Position numbers and translations under genes: made by a program. Below the pieces are notes generated by a model. The model made no database searches. It had not been told where the DNA came from and saw nothing but the letters and a program-made list of their open reading frames with translations. Below are positions 26,863 through 36,189 of a stretch of DNA of 64,000 nt, one piece after another. The stretch's first letter is position 1. The number at the start of each line of letters is the position of its first letter. Source of the DNA: Pseudomonas cremoricolorata (lineage in GTDB: Bacteria; Pseudomonadota; Gammaproteobacteria; Pseudomonadales; Pseudomonadaceae); contig NZ_CP009455.1 in the NCBI RefSeq assembly GCF_000759535.1, positions 4,154,001 to 4,218,000 on the forward strand, in the 5' to 3' direction.

Positions 26863-27168
26863 ATGAAAGCCAACTCTCTGCTCTGCGCCCTGCTGTTCAC
26901 TGGCTCGCTTGCCGGTCTGCCAGTGGTGGCCCATGCGGCCGAATCGACCCAGGAAAGCATCAAGGCGCCTGACACTCACAACCGCGAACTGGAAGTGGGC
27001 GACAAAGCCCCCGATCAGTACAAACGCAAGGAAGAAGCCGTTCAGGACTGGAAAGCCAAGGGCCTGCCCGAGCCTGAAAAAGAAAGCCAATGGGTGAAGA
27101 TGGGCGGCCGGTACGTGCTGGTTCAGGTCACCAACGGTGTGGTGCTGGCGATTCATTCGGGCAAGTGA
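26863..27168 (+). CDS. RcnB family periplasmic protein
   Basis: A 101-residue exported protein. The signal peptide ends AHA near residue 25. The C-terminal region, DWKAKGLPEPEKESQWVKMG then GRYVLVQVTNGVVLAI, is the RcnB (Ni/Co homeostasis, YohN) repeat. E. coli RcnB modulates Ni and Co efflux with RcnA, and no rcnA is present here. The middle is unusually charged. Confidence 0.85.
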   Translation: MKANSLLCALLFTGSLAGLPVVAHAAESTQESIKAPDTHNRELEVGDKAPDQYKRKEEAVQDWKAKGLPEPEKESQWVKMGGRYVLVQVTNGVVLAIHSGK

Positions 27169-27182
27169 GTCAGTTGAAAGGC

Positions 27183-28343
27183 TCACCCGGCCTCACGCAA
27201 GGCCACCAGGTGCACCGCGTTGCGCCCGTTGGCCTTGGCCTGGTAAAGCGCCGCATCGGCCTGAGCGATCAACGATGCGGTGCTGTCTGCCCCCTGCGGC
27301 ACACCACACCATAAGCCCACGCTGAAACGCACCTCGATGCTCTGGCCGGCAAACTGTGCCGGGTTGCCCGAAAGCGTGCGGCGCAGGTCATCGAGCATCG
27401 CCAGCGCCCCTTCGCGGTCGGTGTCTGGCAGCAGCAACAGAAACTCCTCGCCTCCCCAGCGGCCCAGGCAATCGCTGCGCCGCAAACGCTGCTGCAATTG
27501 TCGTACGCAATGGCACAGCACCTCATCGCCGGCCTGATGGCCATGAACATCGTTGATGCGCTTGAAGTGATCGATGTCGATCATCGCGACCGCCAAGCTA
27601 TGCCCGCCGCCTGCCGAGCGCTGTAGTTCCTGGGAAAAACGCGCGAGCATCGCGCGACGGTTGAAGGTGCTGGTCAGGCCGTCGCGCAGGGCCATGTGCT
27701 GCAGCCGCGCTTCACTGCGCTCCTTGGCCATCAGCACCAGGCCGATGGAAAACATCATCACCGTCACCGTGCCGATGCTCACCGAGAGGGTCTGCTTGAG
27801 GTTGCTGGTGTCGTAGCGCATTTCTACCGCAGCGCCACTGAGCACCGCCACCACCCGTAGCCCGAGGCCAACCAGGCTGATCACCGCACCGATCGACAGC
27901 AGCAGGTGCGCACGGCCCTGCCACTGCTGGTGGCGCTGAGCCCAGTACAGCAACAGCGCGCATTGCCCCATCAGCAGCAGCGAGGCCAGCAGCATGCGTG
28001 GCTCAAGGGTGTCGAGCAGCAGCATCAACCCCACCAGCATGCTCAGCGGCAACAGGAAGATGCGCCGCCACGGCACCGACTGCTCGCGCACACGGAACAG
28101 ACCGGCGCTGTACAGCGCCACCGCCAGCGACAGCAGGCTGTTGCCCAAGCCATAGCTGACCAACAGCGATACTTGCCCATACAGCGTGTAGCAGACATAG
28201 GCCAGGGCGTGCACCAGCAGGCCGGCGCCAGTGAGGATCAGCGGATCGCGGCGATTGACGCGGCCGACCAGCAACAGGCAAAACGCCAGGATGGTCGCCA
28301 CCAGGGCAACCGCGCCGAACAGCGTCGGGGTATGGGCAATCAT
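27183..28343 (-). CDS. Membrane diguanylate cyclase (GGDEF)
   Basis: A 386-residue protein with six or so N-terminal helices (residues 5-200) and a GGDEF domain (about 215-380): MIDIDHFKRINDVHGHQAGD and GRWGGEEFLLLLPD. The active-site GGEEF is intact, and an inhibitory I-site RRSD lies five residues before it, so product inhibition is likely. It makes c-di-GMP from two GTP. The start at 28343 is chosen because the open frame upstream has no hydrophobic or conserved content and runs into the divergent gene's region; GAAGAG precedes it. Confidence 0.87.
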   Translation of the reverse strand: MIAHTPTLFGAVALVATILAFCLLLVGRVNRRDPLILTGAGLLVHALAYVCYTLYGQVSLLVSYGLGNSLLSLAVALYSAGLFRVREQSVPWRRIFLLPLSMLVGLMLLLDTLEPRMLLASLLLMGQCALLLYWAQRHQQWQGRAHLLLSIGAVISLVGLGLRVVAVLSGAAVEMRYDTSNLKQTLSVSIGTVTVMMFSIGLVLMAKERSEARLQHMALRDGLTSTFNRRAMLARFSQELQRSAGGGHSLAVAMIDIDHFKRINDVHGHQAGDEVLCHCVRQLQQRLRRSDCLGRWGGEEFLLLLPDTDREGALAMLDDLRRTLSGNPAQFAGQSIEVRFSVGLWCGVPQGADSTASLIAQADAALYQAKANGRNAVHLVALREAG

Positions 28344-28569
28344 GCTCTTCACCGTGTGGCAGATGGCCGTCTTCACTGCGGCCTGGGGCGAGTGTACGGG
28401 GCCTGCGAGCTGCGCAGCCATGACCCAACGGGACAGAACAGCAGCCAACAGACGCAGATGCTCTACGGCGCGGTGAAAAAGCCTGCAATACATCAACCCG
28501 CAATCCCGCGCGGGCTGGCACACTGGCAACCTTTCCCCGCGTATCCCGAAGTGAAGGACCACCTCCCCC

Positions 28570-30402
28570 ATGAATCTCGAGCTGTTATGGGTGCTTGGCC
28601 TGCTGGCCATCGTCGTCGCGCTGTTCATCATCAATCGTCCGCGCATGGACGTGGTCGCCCTGCTGGTGATCCTCGCCCTGCCGCTGTCCGGGGTGCTGAC
28701 CCTGGAGCAGGCCCTGGCCGGTTTCAGCGACCCCAACGTGGTGCTGATCGCGGCGCTGTTCGTCATCGGCGAGGGGCTGGTGCGCACAGGCATTGCCTAC
28801 CGCATCGGCGAGTGGCTGAGCGAGACCGCCGGCAACAGCGAGGTGCGCCTGCTCGTGCTGCTGATGGTCGCGGTGGCCTTGCTGGGTTCGGTGATGAGTT
28901 CCACCGGGGTGGTGGCGATCTTCATTCCCATCGTGCTCAGCATCGCCGCGCGCCTGCGGGTGGCGCCTGGTCGGCTGATGATGCCGCTGAGCTTTGCCGG
29001 GTTGATCAGCGGCATGCTGAGCCTGGTGGCGACCCCGCCGAACGTGGTGGTGCATAGCGAACTGGTGCGCCATCTGGGCAGTGGTTTCAGCTTCTTCAGC
29101 TTCACCCCGTTCGGCCTGGTGGTCCTGCTGCTGGGCGTTGGCTACATGCTGCTGACGCGCACCTGGCTCAAAGGTGAGGCTGGCGATCAAGGCCGCGAGC
29201 AAAGCCGCCGCACCTTGCATGACCTGGTGCTCGACTACCGCCTCAGCGGCCGCGAGCGGCGCCTGCGCATCCGCCCGCACTCGCCGTTGATCGGGCACTC
29301 GCTGGGCGAGCTGAAGCTGCGCACCCGGCACGGCGCCAATGTGATCGGTATCGAGCGCCAGCATCACCTGACCACACGGGTGCTCAACCCCGACTCGGCG
29401 ACCGTGCTGCACCAGGGCGACGTACTGTTGCTCGACCTGTTCGCCGAGGGCGACAACCTGCGCAGCCTGTGCCAGTCGATGCTGCTCGAACCCTTGCGCT
29501 TCAAGGCGGCGTATTTCATCGACCAGTCACAGGAACTGGGGATGGCCGAGGTATCGCTGCCGCCAGGGTCGGCGCTAATCGGCCAGACCGTGCTGGCCAC
29601 GGCCTTGCGCAGCCGCTACGGCCTCAACGTGGTGGGCCTGCGCCGCGAGCAGAGCGCCATCGACGAGCAGTTGCTGGAAACCCCACTGCGCATGGGTGAC
29701 ACCTTGCTGATGGTCGGCCCGTGGAAAGCCATCCGCCAGTTGCAGACCCTGCCGCATGATTTTCTCGTGCTCAGCCTGCCGGCCGAGATCGACCAGGTGG
29801 CGCCCGCCCGCCGACGCGCACCGCAGGCGCTGCTGAGCCTGGCGGTGATGGTGGTGCTGATGGTCAGCGGCCTGGTGCCCAACGTGGTGGCCGCGCTGGT
29901 GGGTTGCCTGTTGATGGGCGCCGGGCGCTGCATCGACATGAACAGCGCCTACCGCGCCATCCACTGGCCGAGCCTGGTATTGATCGTCGGCATGCTGCCA
30001 TTTGCCCTGGCGTTGCAGAAGACCGGCGGTATCGACCTGGTGGTGAGCACACTGGTGCAGCTGATTGGAGGCGCCGGTCCGCAGGTGATGCTGGCCTGCC
30101 TGTTCGCGCTCACCGCGGTGATCGGCCTGTTCATTTCCAACACCGCCACTGCGGTGCTGATGGCCCCGGTGGCGATCAGCACCGCGAGCCAGCTGGGTCT
30201 TTCTCCCTACCCATTCGCCATGACCGTGGCCCTGGCCGCCTCCGCCGCGTTCATGACCCCGGTGTCTTCACCGGTGAACACCCTGGTGCTCGGGCCTGGG
30301 CAATACCGCTTCGGCGACTTCGTCAAAGTCGGCGTGCCGTTCACCTTGCTGGTGATGCTGGTGACCGTGGTGATGGTGCCGTGGCTGTTCCCGTTGTCAT
30401 GA
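28570..30402 (+). CDS. SLC13/DASS-type permease with two TrkA-C domains
   Basis: A 610-residue membrane carrier. The N-terminal half has five or six helices with the hairpin segment MSSTGVVAIFIPIVLSIAAR. Two cytoplasmic RCK-C/TrkA-C domains (about 205-370) hold LRIRPHSPLIGHSLGELKLR and LPPGSALIGQTVLATALRSR. The C-terminal half repeats the membrane fold (SNTATAVLMAPVAIST, FMTPVSSPVNTLVLGPGQY). Members move dicarboxylates, sulfate or other anions with Na+. The substrate is not known. It is divergent from the diguanylate cyclase gene. Confidence 0.87.
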   Translation: MNLELLWVLGLLAIVVALFIINRPRMDVVALLVILALPLSGVLTLEQALAGFSDPNVVLIAALFVIGEGLVRTGIAYRIGEWLSETAGNSEVRLLVLLMVAVALLGSVMSSTGVVAIFIPIVLSIAARLRVAPGRLMMPLSFAGLISGMLSLVATPPNVVVHSELVRHLGSGFSFFSFTPFGLVVLLLGVGYMLLTRTWLKGEAGDQGREQSRRTLHDLVLDYRLSGRERRLRIRPHSPLIGHSLGELKLRTRHGANVIGIERQHHLTTRVLNPDSATVLHQGDVLLLDLFAEGDNLRSLCQSMLLEPLRFKAAYFIDQSQELGMAEVSLPPGSALIGQTVLATALRSRYGLNVVGLRREQSAIDEQLLETPLRMGDTLLMVGPWKAIRQLQTLPHDFLVLSLPAEIDQVAPARRRAPQALLSLAVMVVLMVSGLVPNVVAALVGCLLMGAGRCIDMNSAYRAIHWPSLVLIVGMLPFALALQKTGGIDLVVSTLVQLIGGAGPQVMLACLFALTAVIGLFISNTATAVLMAPVAISTASQLGLSPYPFAMTVALAASAAFMTPVSSPVNTLVLGPGQYRFGDFVKVGVPFTLLVMLVTVVMVPWLFPLS

Positions 30403-30431
30403 AGCCGTCATGACCGCTGAGCTATAGGCAC

Positions 30432-30445
30432 TATCGGTACCGATA
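30432..30445. promoter_or_regulatory. Perfect 14-bp palindrome TATCGGTACCGATA
   Basis: A perfect palindrome followed closely by ATCGGCACGATGAT, a partial second copy. It lies between the permease stop and the diguanylate cyclase start and could be a transcription factor site for the latter. It is not a sequence I can assign to a regulator. Confidence 0.4.
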
Positions 30446-30569
30446 TCGGCACGATGATATCTGTTTGACATCAATTACCCGGTTGCAACACACTGCGCGC
30501 ATTTCCCGCCGAGGACCGGCCGCAGGGCCGTCTGTCGCCTTCCACTCACCGCGGATGCAGGTCCTGTTC

Positions 30570-31973
30570 ATGGTGTCTTCCGCCCAGTCGCGCGTGTTGC
30601 CCTATGTGCTGCTGTTCAGCCTGACGCTGGGGCTCACGCTGGCCGGCATCCTGGCCCGACCGTTCGCTACGCTGTCGTTGTTCTGGCCGGTGAACGCGGT
30701 ACTGGCCGGATTGCTGCTACGCCATCCACGACGCGCCACGCCGCTGGGCTGGGGCCTGGTGTATGCGGCGATGGTTACGGCAGACCTGGCCTATGGCAGC
30801 GACTGGGGCCCTGCGGTATCGCTGAACCTGTGCAACCTCGGCGCGGTGTTGACCTTGTGGTGGCTGATGATGCGCCTGCCGCTGGCCCAGCGACGCCTGC
30901 GCACCGCCCAAGGGGTGCTGTATCTGCTGGGCGCCAGCGCCCTGGCGGCGGTGGTCGCTGCGAGCCTGGCCTGCCTGGTGGCCACGCCGTGGTTCGAAGA
31001 GTCCCTGCGCAGCACCTGGTTGGCCTGGTTCAGCGAACAGTTCTCGACCAGTGTACTAGTGCTGCCGCTGGTGCTCACCGCACCCGCGCCCCGTACACTG
31101 CTGCGCGGTGGCAGCCAGGCGATTCGCGTTACGCCGCTGCTGGTGCTGCTAGCAGCCCTGGGTTTCGGGCTGATGGTCGGCGGCCCGGGCGCCATCGCTT
31201 TCCCCATCGCCGCACTGCTGTGGTGCGCGCTGAGTTATTCACCGTTTCTGCTTTCGTTGCTGACCCTGGGAACCGGCAGCACGCTGATCGTGGCCGTGGC
31301 ACAGAACGTCATGCATTTCAGCCTGCCGCAGAGCGAATCGGCGGTCACCGCATTGATGTCGGCGCGCCTGGGCATCGCCATGCTGGTACTTGGCCCGCTG
31401 CTGGTGGCCTGCGTCAGCCAGGCCAACCGCCTGCTGCTCGGGCGTCTCGAGCACCAAGCGGCGGTCGACCACCTGACCGGTGCACTGAGCCGCAGCGCCT
31501 TCACCCACAAGGCCGACAGCCTGCTCGAGCAATGTCGCGCCGCGCGCGTGCCGCTGACCCTGATGATGCTCGACATCGATCACTTCAAGGCCGTCAACGA
31601 CCGCCACGGCCATGCCGTCGGTGATCTGGTGCTGCGCCAGTTCGCCCGCACCGTGCAGGACCACTTGCCTGAGGCTGCGCTGTTCGCCCGCCTCGGCGGC
31701 GAAGAATTCGCCATCGTGGTGTCCGGCGTGGCACCCCACCAGGCCAGCTTCATCGCCGAGCGCTTGCGCCGCGCCATCGAAGAACTGGCACCGGTACACG
31801 CGGGCCAGCGCCTGCACATCACCGTCAGCACAGGGCTGTCCGGCTCGAGCCTGGCCACCCCCGGCGACCACCTCGACGCCCTGCTCGCCCACGCCGACCA
31901 GGCGCTGTACCAGGCCAAGGCAATGGGACGCAATCGAGTGGTGCAGTATCAGGTGCGGCGCGAGGTGGTGTGA
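30570..31973 (+). CDS. MASE1-type membrane diguanylate cyclase
   Basis: A 467-residue protein. The N-terminal eight or so helices (10-295) with FWPVNAVLAGLLLRHPRRAT and SLNLCNLGAVLTLWWLM resemble MASE1 sensory domains. The GGDEF domain (about 305-460) has LMMLDIDHFKAVNDRHGHAV and ARLGGEEFAIVV. GGEEF is intact, but the position of the I-site reads PEAA, so product feedback should be absent, unlike the cyclase at 27183. Start: ATG at 30570 (AGG upstream) is favoured; 30555 is possible. Confidence 0.83.
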   Translation: MVSSAQSRVLPYVLLFSLTLGLTLAGILARPFATLSLFWPVNAVLAGLLLRHPRRATPLGWGLVYAAMVTADLAYGSDWGPAVSLNLCNLGAVLTLWWLMMRLPLAQRRLRTAQGVLYLLGASALAAVVAASLACLVATPWFEESLRSTWLAWFSEQFSTSVLVLPLVLTAPAPRTLLRGGSQAIRVTPLLVLLAALGFGLMVGGPGAIAFPIAALLWCALSYSPFLLSLLTLGTGSTLIVAVAQNVMHFSLPQSESAVTALMSARLGIAMLVLGPLLVACVSQANRLLLGRLEHQAAVDHLTGALSRSAFTHKADSLLEQCRAARVPLTLMMLDIDHFKAVNDRHGHAVGDLVLRQFARTVQDHLPEAALFARLGGEEFAIVVSGVAPHQASFIAERLRRAIEELAPVHAGQRLHITVSTGLSGSSLATPGDHLDALLAHADQALYQAKAMGRNRVVQYQVRREVV

Positions 31974-31998
31974 GGGGCTTACCCAACCTGTGGCTGGC

Positions 31999-33510
31999 TT
32001 ACCCCACACGCCGCCCGCGCAACAGCAACGCCGCCAACGCGCAGCCCAGCAACGCCAGGCAGGCAAGATAGAAGGCATCGCTATAGCCCATCAGGTAGGC
32101 CTGCTGGCGCACGCTGCGGGCGATGCCCTCCAAGCTTTGCTGTTGCTCGGGCAGCCAGGTAGACGGGTTCGCACCCAGGCGTTCCTGCACGGCAGGGGCG
32201 AATGCGTTGAGCTGTTCGTGCAGGCGCGCGCTGTGCAGCCGCTCACGGCTGGCGACGATCTGCGTCAGCACCGCGGTGCCGATGGCGCCACCCAGGTTGC
32301 GCAGCATCGAGAACACCGCCGAGGCCGAGCCCGCCTGGGCTTTGTCCAGCCCGGCGACGGCCAGCACCGACAGCGCGACCATGATGAAGGGCTGGCCGAT
32401 ACCACGTACCACGGTCGAGGGAATGATCACGTTGGCCGCGCTGTCAGCGCTCAGGCTCGCGCCCAGCCAACAGCCCAGGGCCATGATCAGAAAACCGCTG
32501 GCGACCATGAACTTGGCACTGGTCCAGCCCATCAGGGTCGGCATCAAGGGCGCCAGCAGCAGTTGCACCAGCCCATAGGCGATCAACGCCACGCCGACGT
32601 CATGGGCGCTGTAACCCTGGATCTGCGACAGGTAATTAGGCACCAGGAACACCAGGCCAAAGGTAGCCGCACCGAACACGAACATCGCCACACTGGCGAC
32701 CCCGAAGTTGTAATGGCCGAGCAGGCGCAGGTTGATGAACGCGCGCTTGCCGAACAACTGCGTGGCCACGAACACCGTCAGGGCGATGCCGGCCAGCAGG
32801 CTCAGGCCGACGATCAGCCTTGACTCGAACCAGTCGAGTCGACCGCCTTCCTCCAGCACGATCTGCAAGCCGCCAAGACCGAACACCATCGCCGCGATGC
32901 CCAACCAGTCGCCCCGGCGCAGCAAAGCCAGCTGCATGGGCCTGGCATCGATCGACCAGGCAATGGCCCAGAGCAGCAGCGCCCCTGGCAGCAATTGCAG
33001 GTAGAAGATCCAGCGCCAGGAATAGGCATCGGTCAGCCAGCCGCCAATCGACGGCCCCGCAGCCTGGGCAACGCTGTTGGCAAGGCTGAACAGCGCCATG
33101 CCCATGGCCATTCTGCTTGCCGGCAACTGGGTGATGATCAGCTGGAACGACAGCGGAATCAGCACGGCACCGGCTGCGCCCTGAATCACCCGCAGCACGA
33201 TCATGCTCGACAGGTTAGGCGCCGCAGAACAGGCAAGTGAAGCCAACAGGAACAGCAACGAACCGCCCCACATCACCCGGCGCAGGGAGAACACCTCGAC
33301 CAGCCAGGCCGTCAGCGGAATCATGACGATCTCTGCGACCAGGTAGGCCGTGGAAATCCACGAACCTTCCTCGAAACTCGCGCCAAGCGAACCGCGGATC
33401 TCCGGCAGCGCGGCGCTGGTGACGTGCACGTTCATACCCGCCATGAAACAGCCGAGCAAGCCGCCGAACACCGCCACCCAGGCCCGCGTGGACACTGCCT
33501 CAGTGCGCAT
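31999..33510 (-). CDS. MFS efflux transporter, DHA2/EmrB type
   Basis: A 503-residue proton antiporter with 14 predicted helices. Motif A-like RRVMWGG in the loop after helix 2, EEGSWISTAYLVAEIVMIPL in helix 2, and motif C-like QAAGPSIGGWL in helix 5 are visible. It is the last gene of a three-gene efflux operon and overlaps the HlyD gene by 11 bases. GGAGG lies upstream of the ATG at 33510. It should export a hydrophobic drug or metabolite through the HlyD and outer membrane partners. Confidence 0.92.
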   Translation of the reverse strand: MRTEAVSTRAWVAVFGGLLGCFMAGMNVHVTSAALPEIRGSLGASFEEGSWISTAYLVAEIVMIPLTAWLVEVFSLRRVMWGGSLLFLLASLACSAAPNLSSMIVLRVIQGAAGAVLIPLSFQLIITQLPASRMAMGMALFSLANSVAQAAGPSIGGWLTDAYSWRWIFYLQLLPGALLLWAIAWSIDARPMQLALLRRGDWLGIAAMVFGLGGLQIVLEEGGRLDWFESRLIVGLSLLAGIALTVFVATQLFGKRAFINLRLLGHYNFGVASVAMFVFGAATFGLVFLVPNYLSQIQGYSAHDVGVALIAYGLVQLLLAPLMPTLMGWTSAKFMVASGFLIMALGCWLGASLSADSAANVIIPSTVVRGIGQPFIMVALSVLAVAGLDKAQAGSASAVFSMLRNLGGAIGTAVLTQIVASRERLHSARLHEQLNAFAPAVQERLGANPSTWLPEQQQSLEGIARSVRQQAYLMGYSDAFYLACLALLGCALAALLLRGRRVG

Positions 33511-34642
33511 CGGCAGCACCCTCCGGGCGGGTGTCGACCTGGCTCAGCACCGACATGCCCGGCCGCAGCGCCAGGCCCGCAGGCAACCGATCGAGCGTGA
33601 TGCGTACCGGAAAACGTTGGACGATCTTGGTGAAATTGCCGGTGGCATTGTCGGACGGCAGCAGCGCAAACACGTTGCCCGAGGCCGGTGACACGCTTGC
33701 CACCCGCCCGCTCAGGGACATGCCGGGAAAGCTGTCGACCTCGATCCGCACGGGCTGGCCAGGGCGCATCGCCGCCAGTTGGGTTTCCTTGTAGTTGGCG
33801 ACCACGTAGGCCTGCTGCAACGGCACCACGGCCAGCAACGGCTGGCCCGGTACCACGTATTGACCGGCGCGTACCCGGCGCTGCCCGACGACGCCATCGA
33901 CCGGTGCACGCAGCACGGTGTCCTCGACATCGTGCTCGGCCAGCGTCTGACGTGCGCGGGCACTGCGCAGCGCCGCGAGTCGCTGGCGCTGGGCGGCTAC
34001 AGCCTGCTCGGCCTGGGCCTGGGCCATGGCCGCCTGGGCCTGACGTGCGCGCAGCGCGGCCTCGGCACCCCGCCACGCCGCTTCGGCCTGGGCGGCGGTG
34101 GCGCGAACACGTTCCAGACGCTGAGCGGTGGCCGCGTGATCACTGACTAGATCACGATAACGCCGCACGTCCAGCTGGCTTCGCTGGTGTTCGGCCAGCG
34201 CGCTGCGCACTGCGGCCTGCGCCTGGACGACGGCCGCTCGTTGCTGATCGATGCGCGCCTGCGCGACCTGCTGGTCGGCCGCCCCGGCAGCGAGCGCCGC
34301 CTCGGCTTGCGCGACCGCCGCGTGTCCCTGTTGCAGATGAGCTCGATAGTCACGTTCCTGCAAACGCACGAGGATATCGCCGGCCTTGACCGGCTGGTCG
34401 TCAGCAACCAGCACTTGCGCGACATGGCCCGGCACCCGCGAACTCAGCGCTACCCAATCGGCATGCACGTAGGCATCGTCGGTGCTTTGCAGGAAGCGAG
34501 CAGCGAGCCACCAGTCGCTGCCGTAGGCGGCCAACGCCAGCAGCGCGGCCAGACCGGCGCTGATCAGCACGATCCGGCGGCGGTTGAGGGTCGCTGGCGG
34601 GGTATGCACAGCGTCGGTCGAAGCACTGACGGCAACGTTCAT
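33500..34642 (-). CDS. HlyD/EmrA-type periplasmic adaptor
   Basis: A 380-residue membrane fusion protein with one N-terminal helix (about 22-45), the split lipoyl domain (STDDAYVHADWVALSSRVPG and VLRAPVDGVVGQRRVRAGQY), a long alpha-hairpin rich in Ala, Gln and Arg (about 105-225) and a beta-barrel (VRIEVDSFPGMSLSGRVASV). It bridges the MFS pump and the outer membrane channel. It overlaps the channel gene by four bases and the MFS gene by 11 bases, so all three are translationally coupled. Confidence 0.93.
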   Translation of the reverse strand: MNVAVSASTDAVHTPPATLNRRRIVLISAGLAALLALAAYGSDWWLAARFLQSTDDAYVHADWVALSSRVPGHVAQVLVADDQPVKAGDILVRLQERDYRAHLQQGHAAVAQAEAALAAGAADQQVAQARIDQQRAAVVQAQAAVRSALAEHQRSQLDVRRYRDLVSDHAATAQRLERVRATAAQAEAAWRGAEAALRARQAQAAMAQAQAEQAVAAQRQRLAALRSARARQTLAEHDVEDTVLRAPVDGVVGQRRVRAGQYVVPGQPLLAVVPLQQAYVVANYKETQLAAMRPGQPVRIEVDSFPGMSLSGRVASVSPASGNVFALLPSDNATGNFTKIVQRFPVRITLDRLPAGLALRPGMSVLSQVDTRPEGAADAH

Positions 34643-36087
34643 GGGGAGCTTTCCGTTTCTGGGGAGTCGGGCTGCCAGCGCCCGCCAAGGGCGTGCAGCA
34701 ACATCAGTTGTGCCTGGGCCAGACGCACCCGGGCATCGACGTGTCGAGCGCGCAGCTCAAGCAGCTGTCGTTCGCTGTCCAGCAAGGCCAAGCCATCGAC
34801 GCTGCCGGCCGCCAGTCCATGGCGCACCAGTCGCTGCGCCTGCTGGCCGTGTTCGAGGGCTGCGTGCGCTGCGTCCAGTGCGTGCTGCGCGGCGCTGTAC
34901 TCGGCCAGCGCCTGACGCACCTGCTTCAGTGCCGCCAAGGCGACAGCGTGGTAACGAGCGATCTGCCCCAGGCGCAGCGCCTGGGCCTGATCGACCCTGG
35001 CGCGGTTGGCGCGCACGTTGGGAAATTGCCAAGTGATCAATGGGCCAATGCCGAAGGTGAGCGCCCGGCTGTCGCCCAGGCCATCGAGGTGGCTGGCACT
35101 GGCCGCCAGCGCGCCGCCGAAACGCACCTGCGGATACAAGTCGGCTGCGGCCACCTGCACGCCCAGGCTCGCTGCGCGCAACTCGCGTTCGGCCTGGCGC
35201 AGGTCCGGACGTCGCGCCAGCAGCGGCCAGCCATCGCCCAACGGCAGTGCCCCACGGGGCTCAGGGAGGGTGCTGCACGGGTTGGACTCATCGAGTTGCG
35301 CCTGCCCGCTCAGTTGGCTCAGTTCGAAACCGGCGATCTGGCGTGCCGCCTGCCACTGCGCCAGAGCCGTGCGCTGGGTATCGCGCAGGGCCAGCAACCG
35401 CTCCACGTCCAGCGCGGTCGCAAGCCCCGCGCGTTGCCTACGCTTGATCAGGCCCACGCTGCGTTGCAGGTTGTCCAGGGCTTGCAGGGTCTGATCCAGC
35501 CGAGCCTGAGCGGCACACTGGTCGAGATAGGCGCGACTGGTCTGCAGCGCGACCTGCAAGCGCAGCAGTTCCCGCGCCGCCTGCGCGGCCTCGACACGGG
35601 CCCTGGCCCGCTCGATGGCAGCGCGCACCTGACCCCAGATGTCGATCTGGTAACTCAGGTCGAAGGCGGGGCTCAAATGCCAGCGCGCGGAGGTATGGCG
35701 ATCTTCGGCAGCGGCCAGGGTCTGGTCGTCGGCGTGCTTGCCATAATCGGCCGCCAGGCCCAGCGCGGTGGTCGGTAAGCGCTGTGCCTGCGCAGCGTCG
35801 AGGCCCGCCAGCAACGCCTGAATATGCGCATCGGCTTCAGCCAGGCGCTGGTTGTGCGCCAGGGCGCGCTCGACCCAGCGATCCAGTCGTGGATCATCCA
35901 GCACCGACCACCAGCGCCTCGGCAGCGGTTGTTCACTCAGGCCTGCCGGCAGCCGGGCAGGACGCTCGAGCTGCAGCACCGGCTGAGGCGGCTCGGGCAA
36001 TGCGGGTGCCGCACAGGCGCCGAGCAGCGTCGCCAGGGCGGCGACAGCGCAAGCGCGCAGGGTAATCAAAGGCGCAACGGTAGGCAT
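34639..36087 (-). CDS. Outer membrane efflux lipoprotein, NodT/OprM family
   Basis: A 482-residue TolC-type channel with a lipobox LLGAC (Cys25). It has two repeats with the helical hairpins, for example ALAHNQRLAEADAHIQALLA and LARRPDLRQAERELRAASLG, the latter being the family's most conserved stretch, followed by VAAADLYPQVRFGG. It is the first gene of the operon channel-adaptor-MFS, an order found in pseudomonad EmrAB-like pumps. An inverted repeat lies just upstream of the start. Confidence 0.92.
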   Translation of the reverse strand: MPTVAPLITLRACAVAALATLLGACAAPALPEPPQPVLQLERPARLPAGLSEQPLPRRWWSVLDDPRLDRWVERALAHNQRLAEADAHIQALLAGLDAAQAQRLPTTALGLAADYGKHADDQTLAAAEDRHTSARWHLSPAFDLSYQIDIWGQVRAAIERARARVEAAQAARELLRLQVALQTSRAYLDQCAAQARLDQTLQALDNLQRSVGLIKRRQRAGLATALDVERLLALRDTQRTALAQWQAARQIAGFELSQLSGQAQLDESNPCSTLPEPRGALPLGDGWPLLARRPDLRQAERELRAASLGVQVAAADLYPQVRFGGALAASASHLDGLGDSRALTFGIGPLITWQFPNVRANRARVDQAQALRLGQIARYHAVALAALKQVRQALAEYSAAQHALDAAHAALEHGQQAQRLVRHGLAAGSVDGLALLDSERQLLELRARHVDARVRLAQAQLMLLHALGGRWQPDSPETESSP

Positions 36088-36095
36088 GACGGCAT

Positions 36096-36116
36096 CGCTT
36101 CAATCAAGGTGAAGCG
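36096..36116. promoter_or_regulatory. Inverted repeat upstream of efflux operon
   Basis: CGCTTCA and TGAAGCG, a perfect 7-bp inverted repeat with a 7-base spacer, starts nine bases upstream of the channel gene ATG. Its position fits an operator or an RNA hairpin that hides the start. A dyad is less typical of AraC proteins, so the adjacent regulator may bind elsewhere. Confidence 0.35.
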
Positions 36117-36189
36117 AGGTTAACCAAGCGCCTGATGAGCCCGCCGCCGCGAAGCGGACAAGCGTGCGCGCGAAATGGACAGCAGGGGT

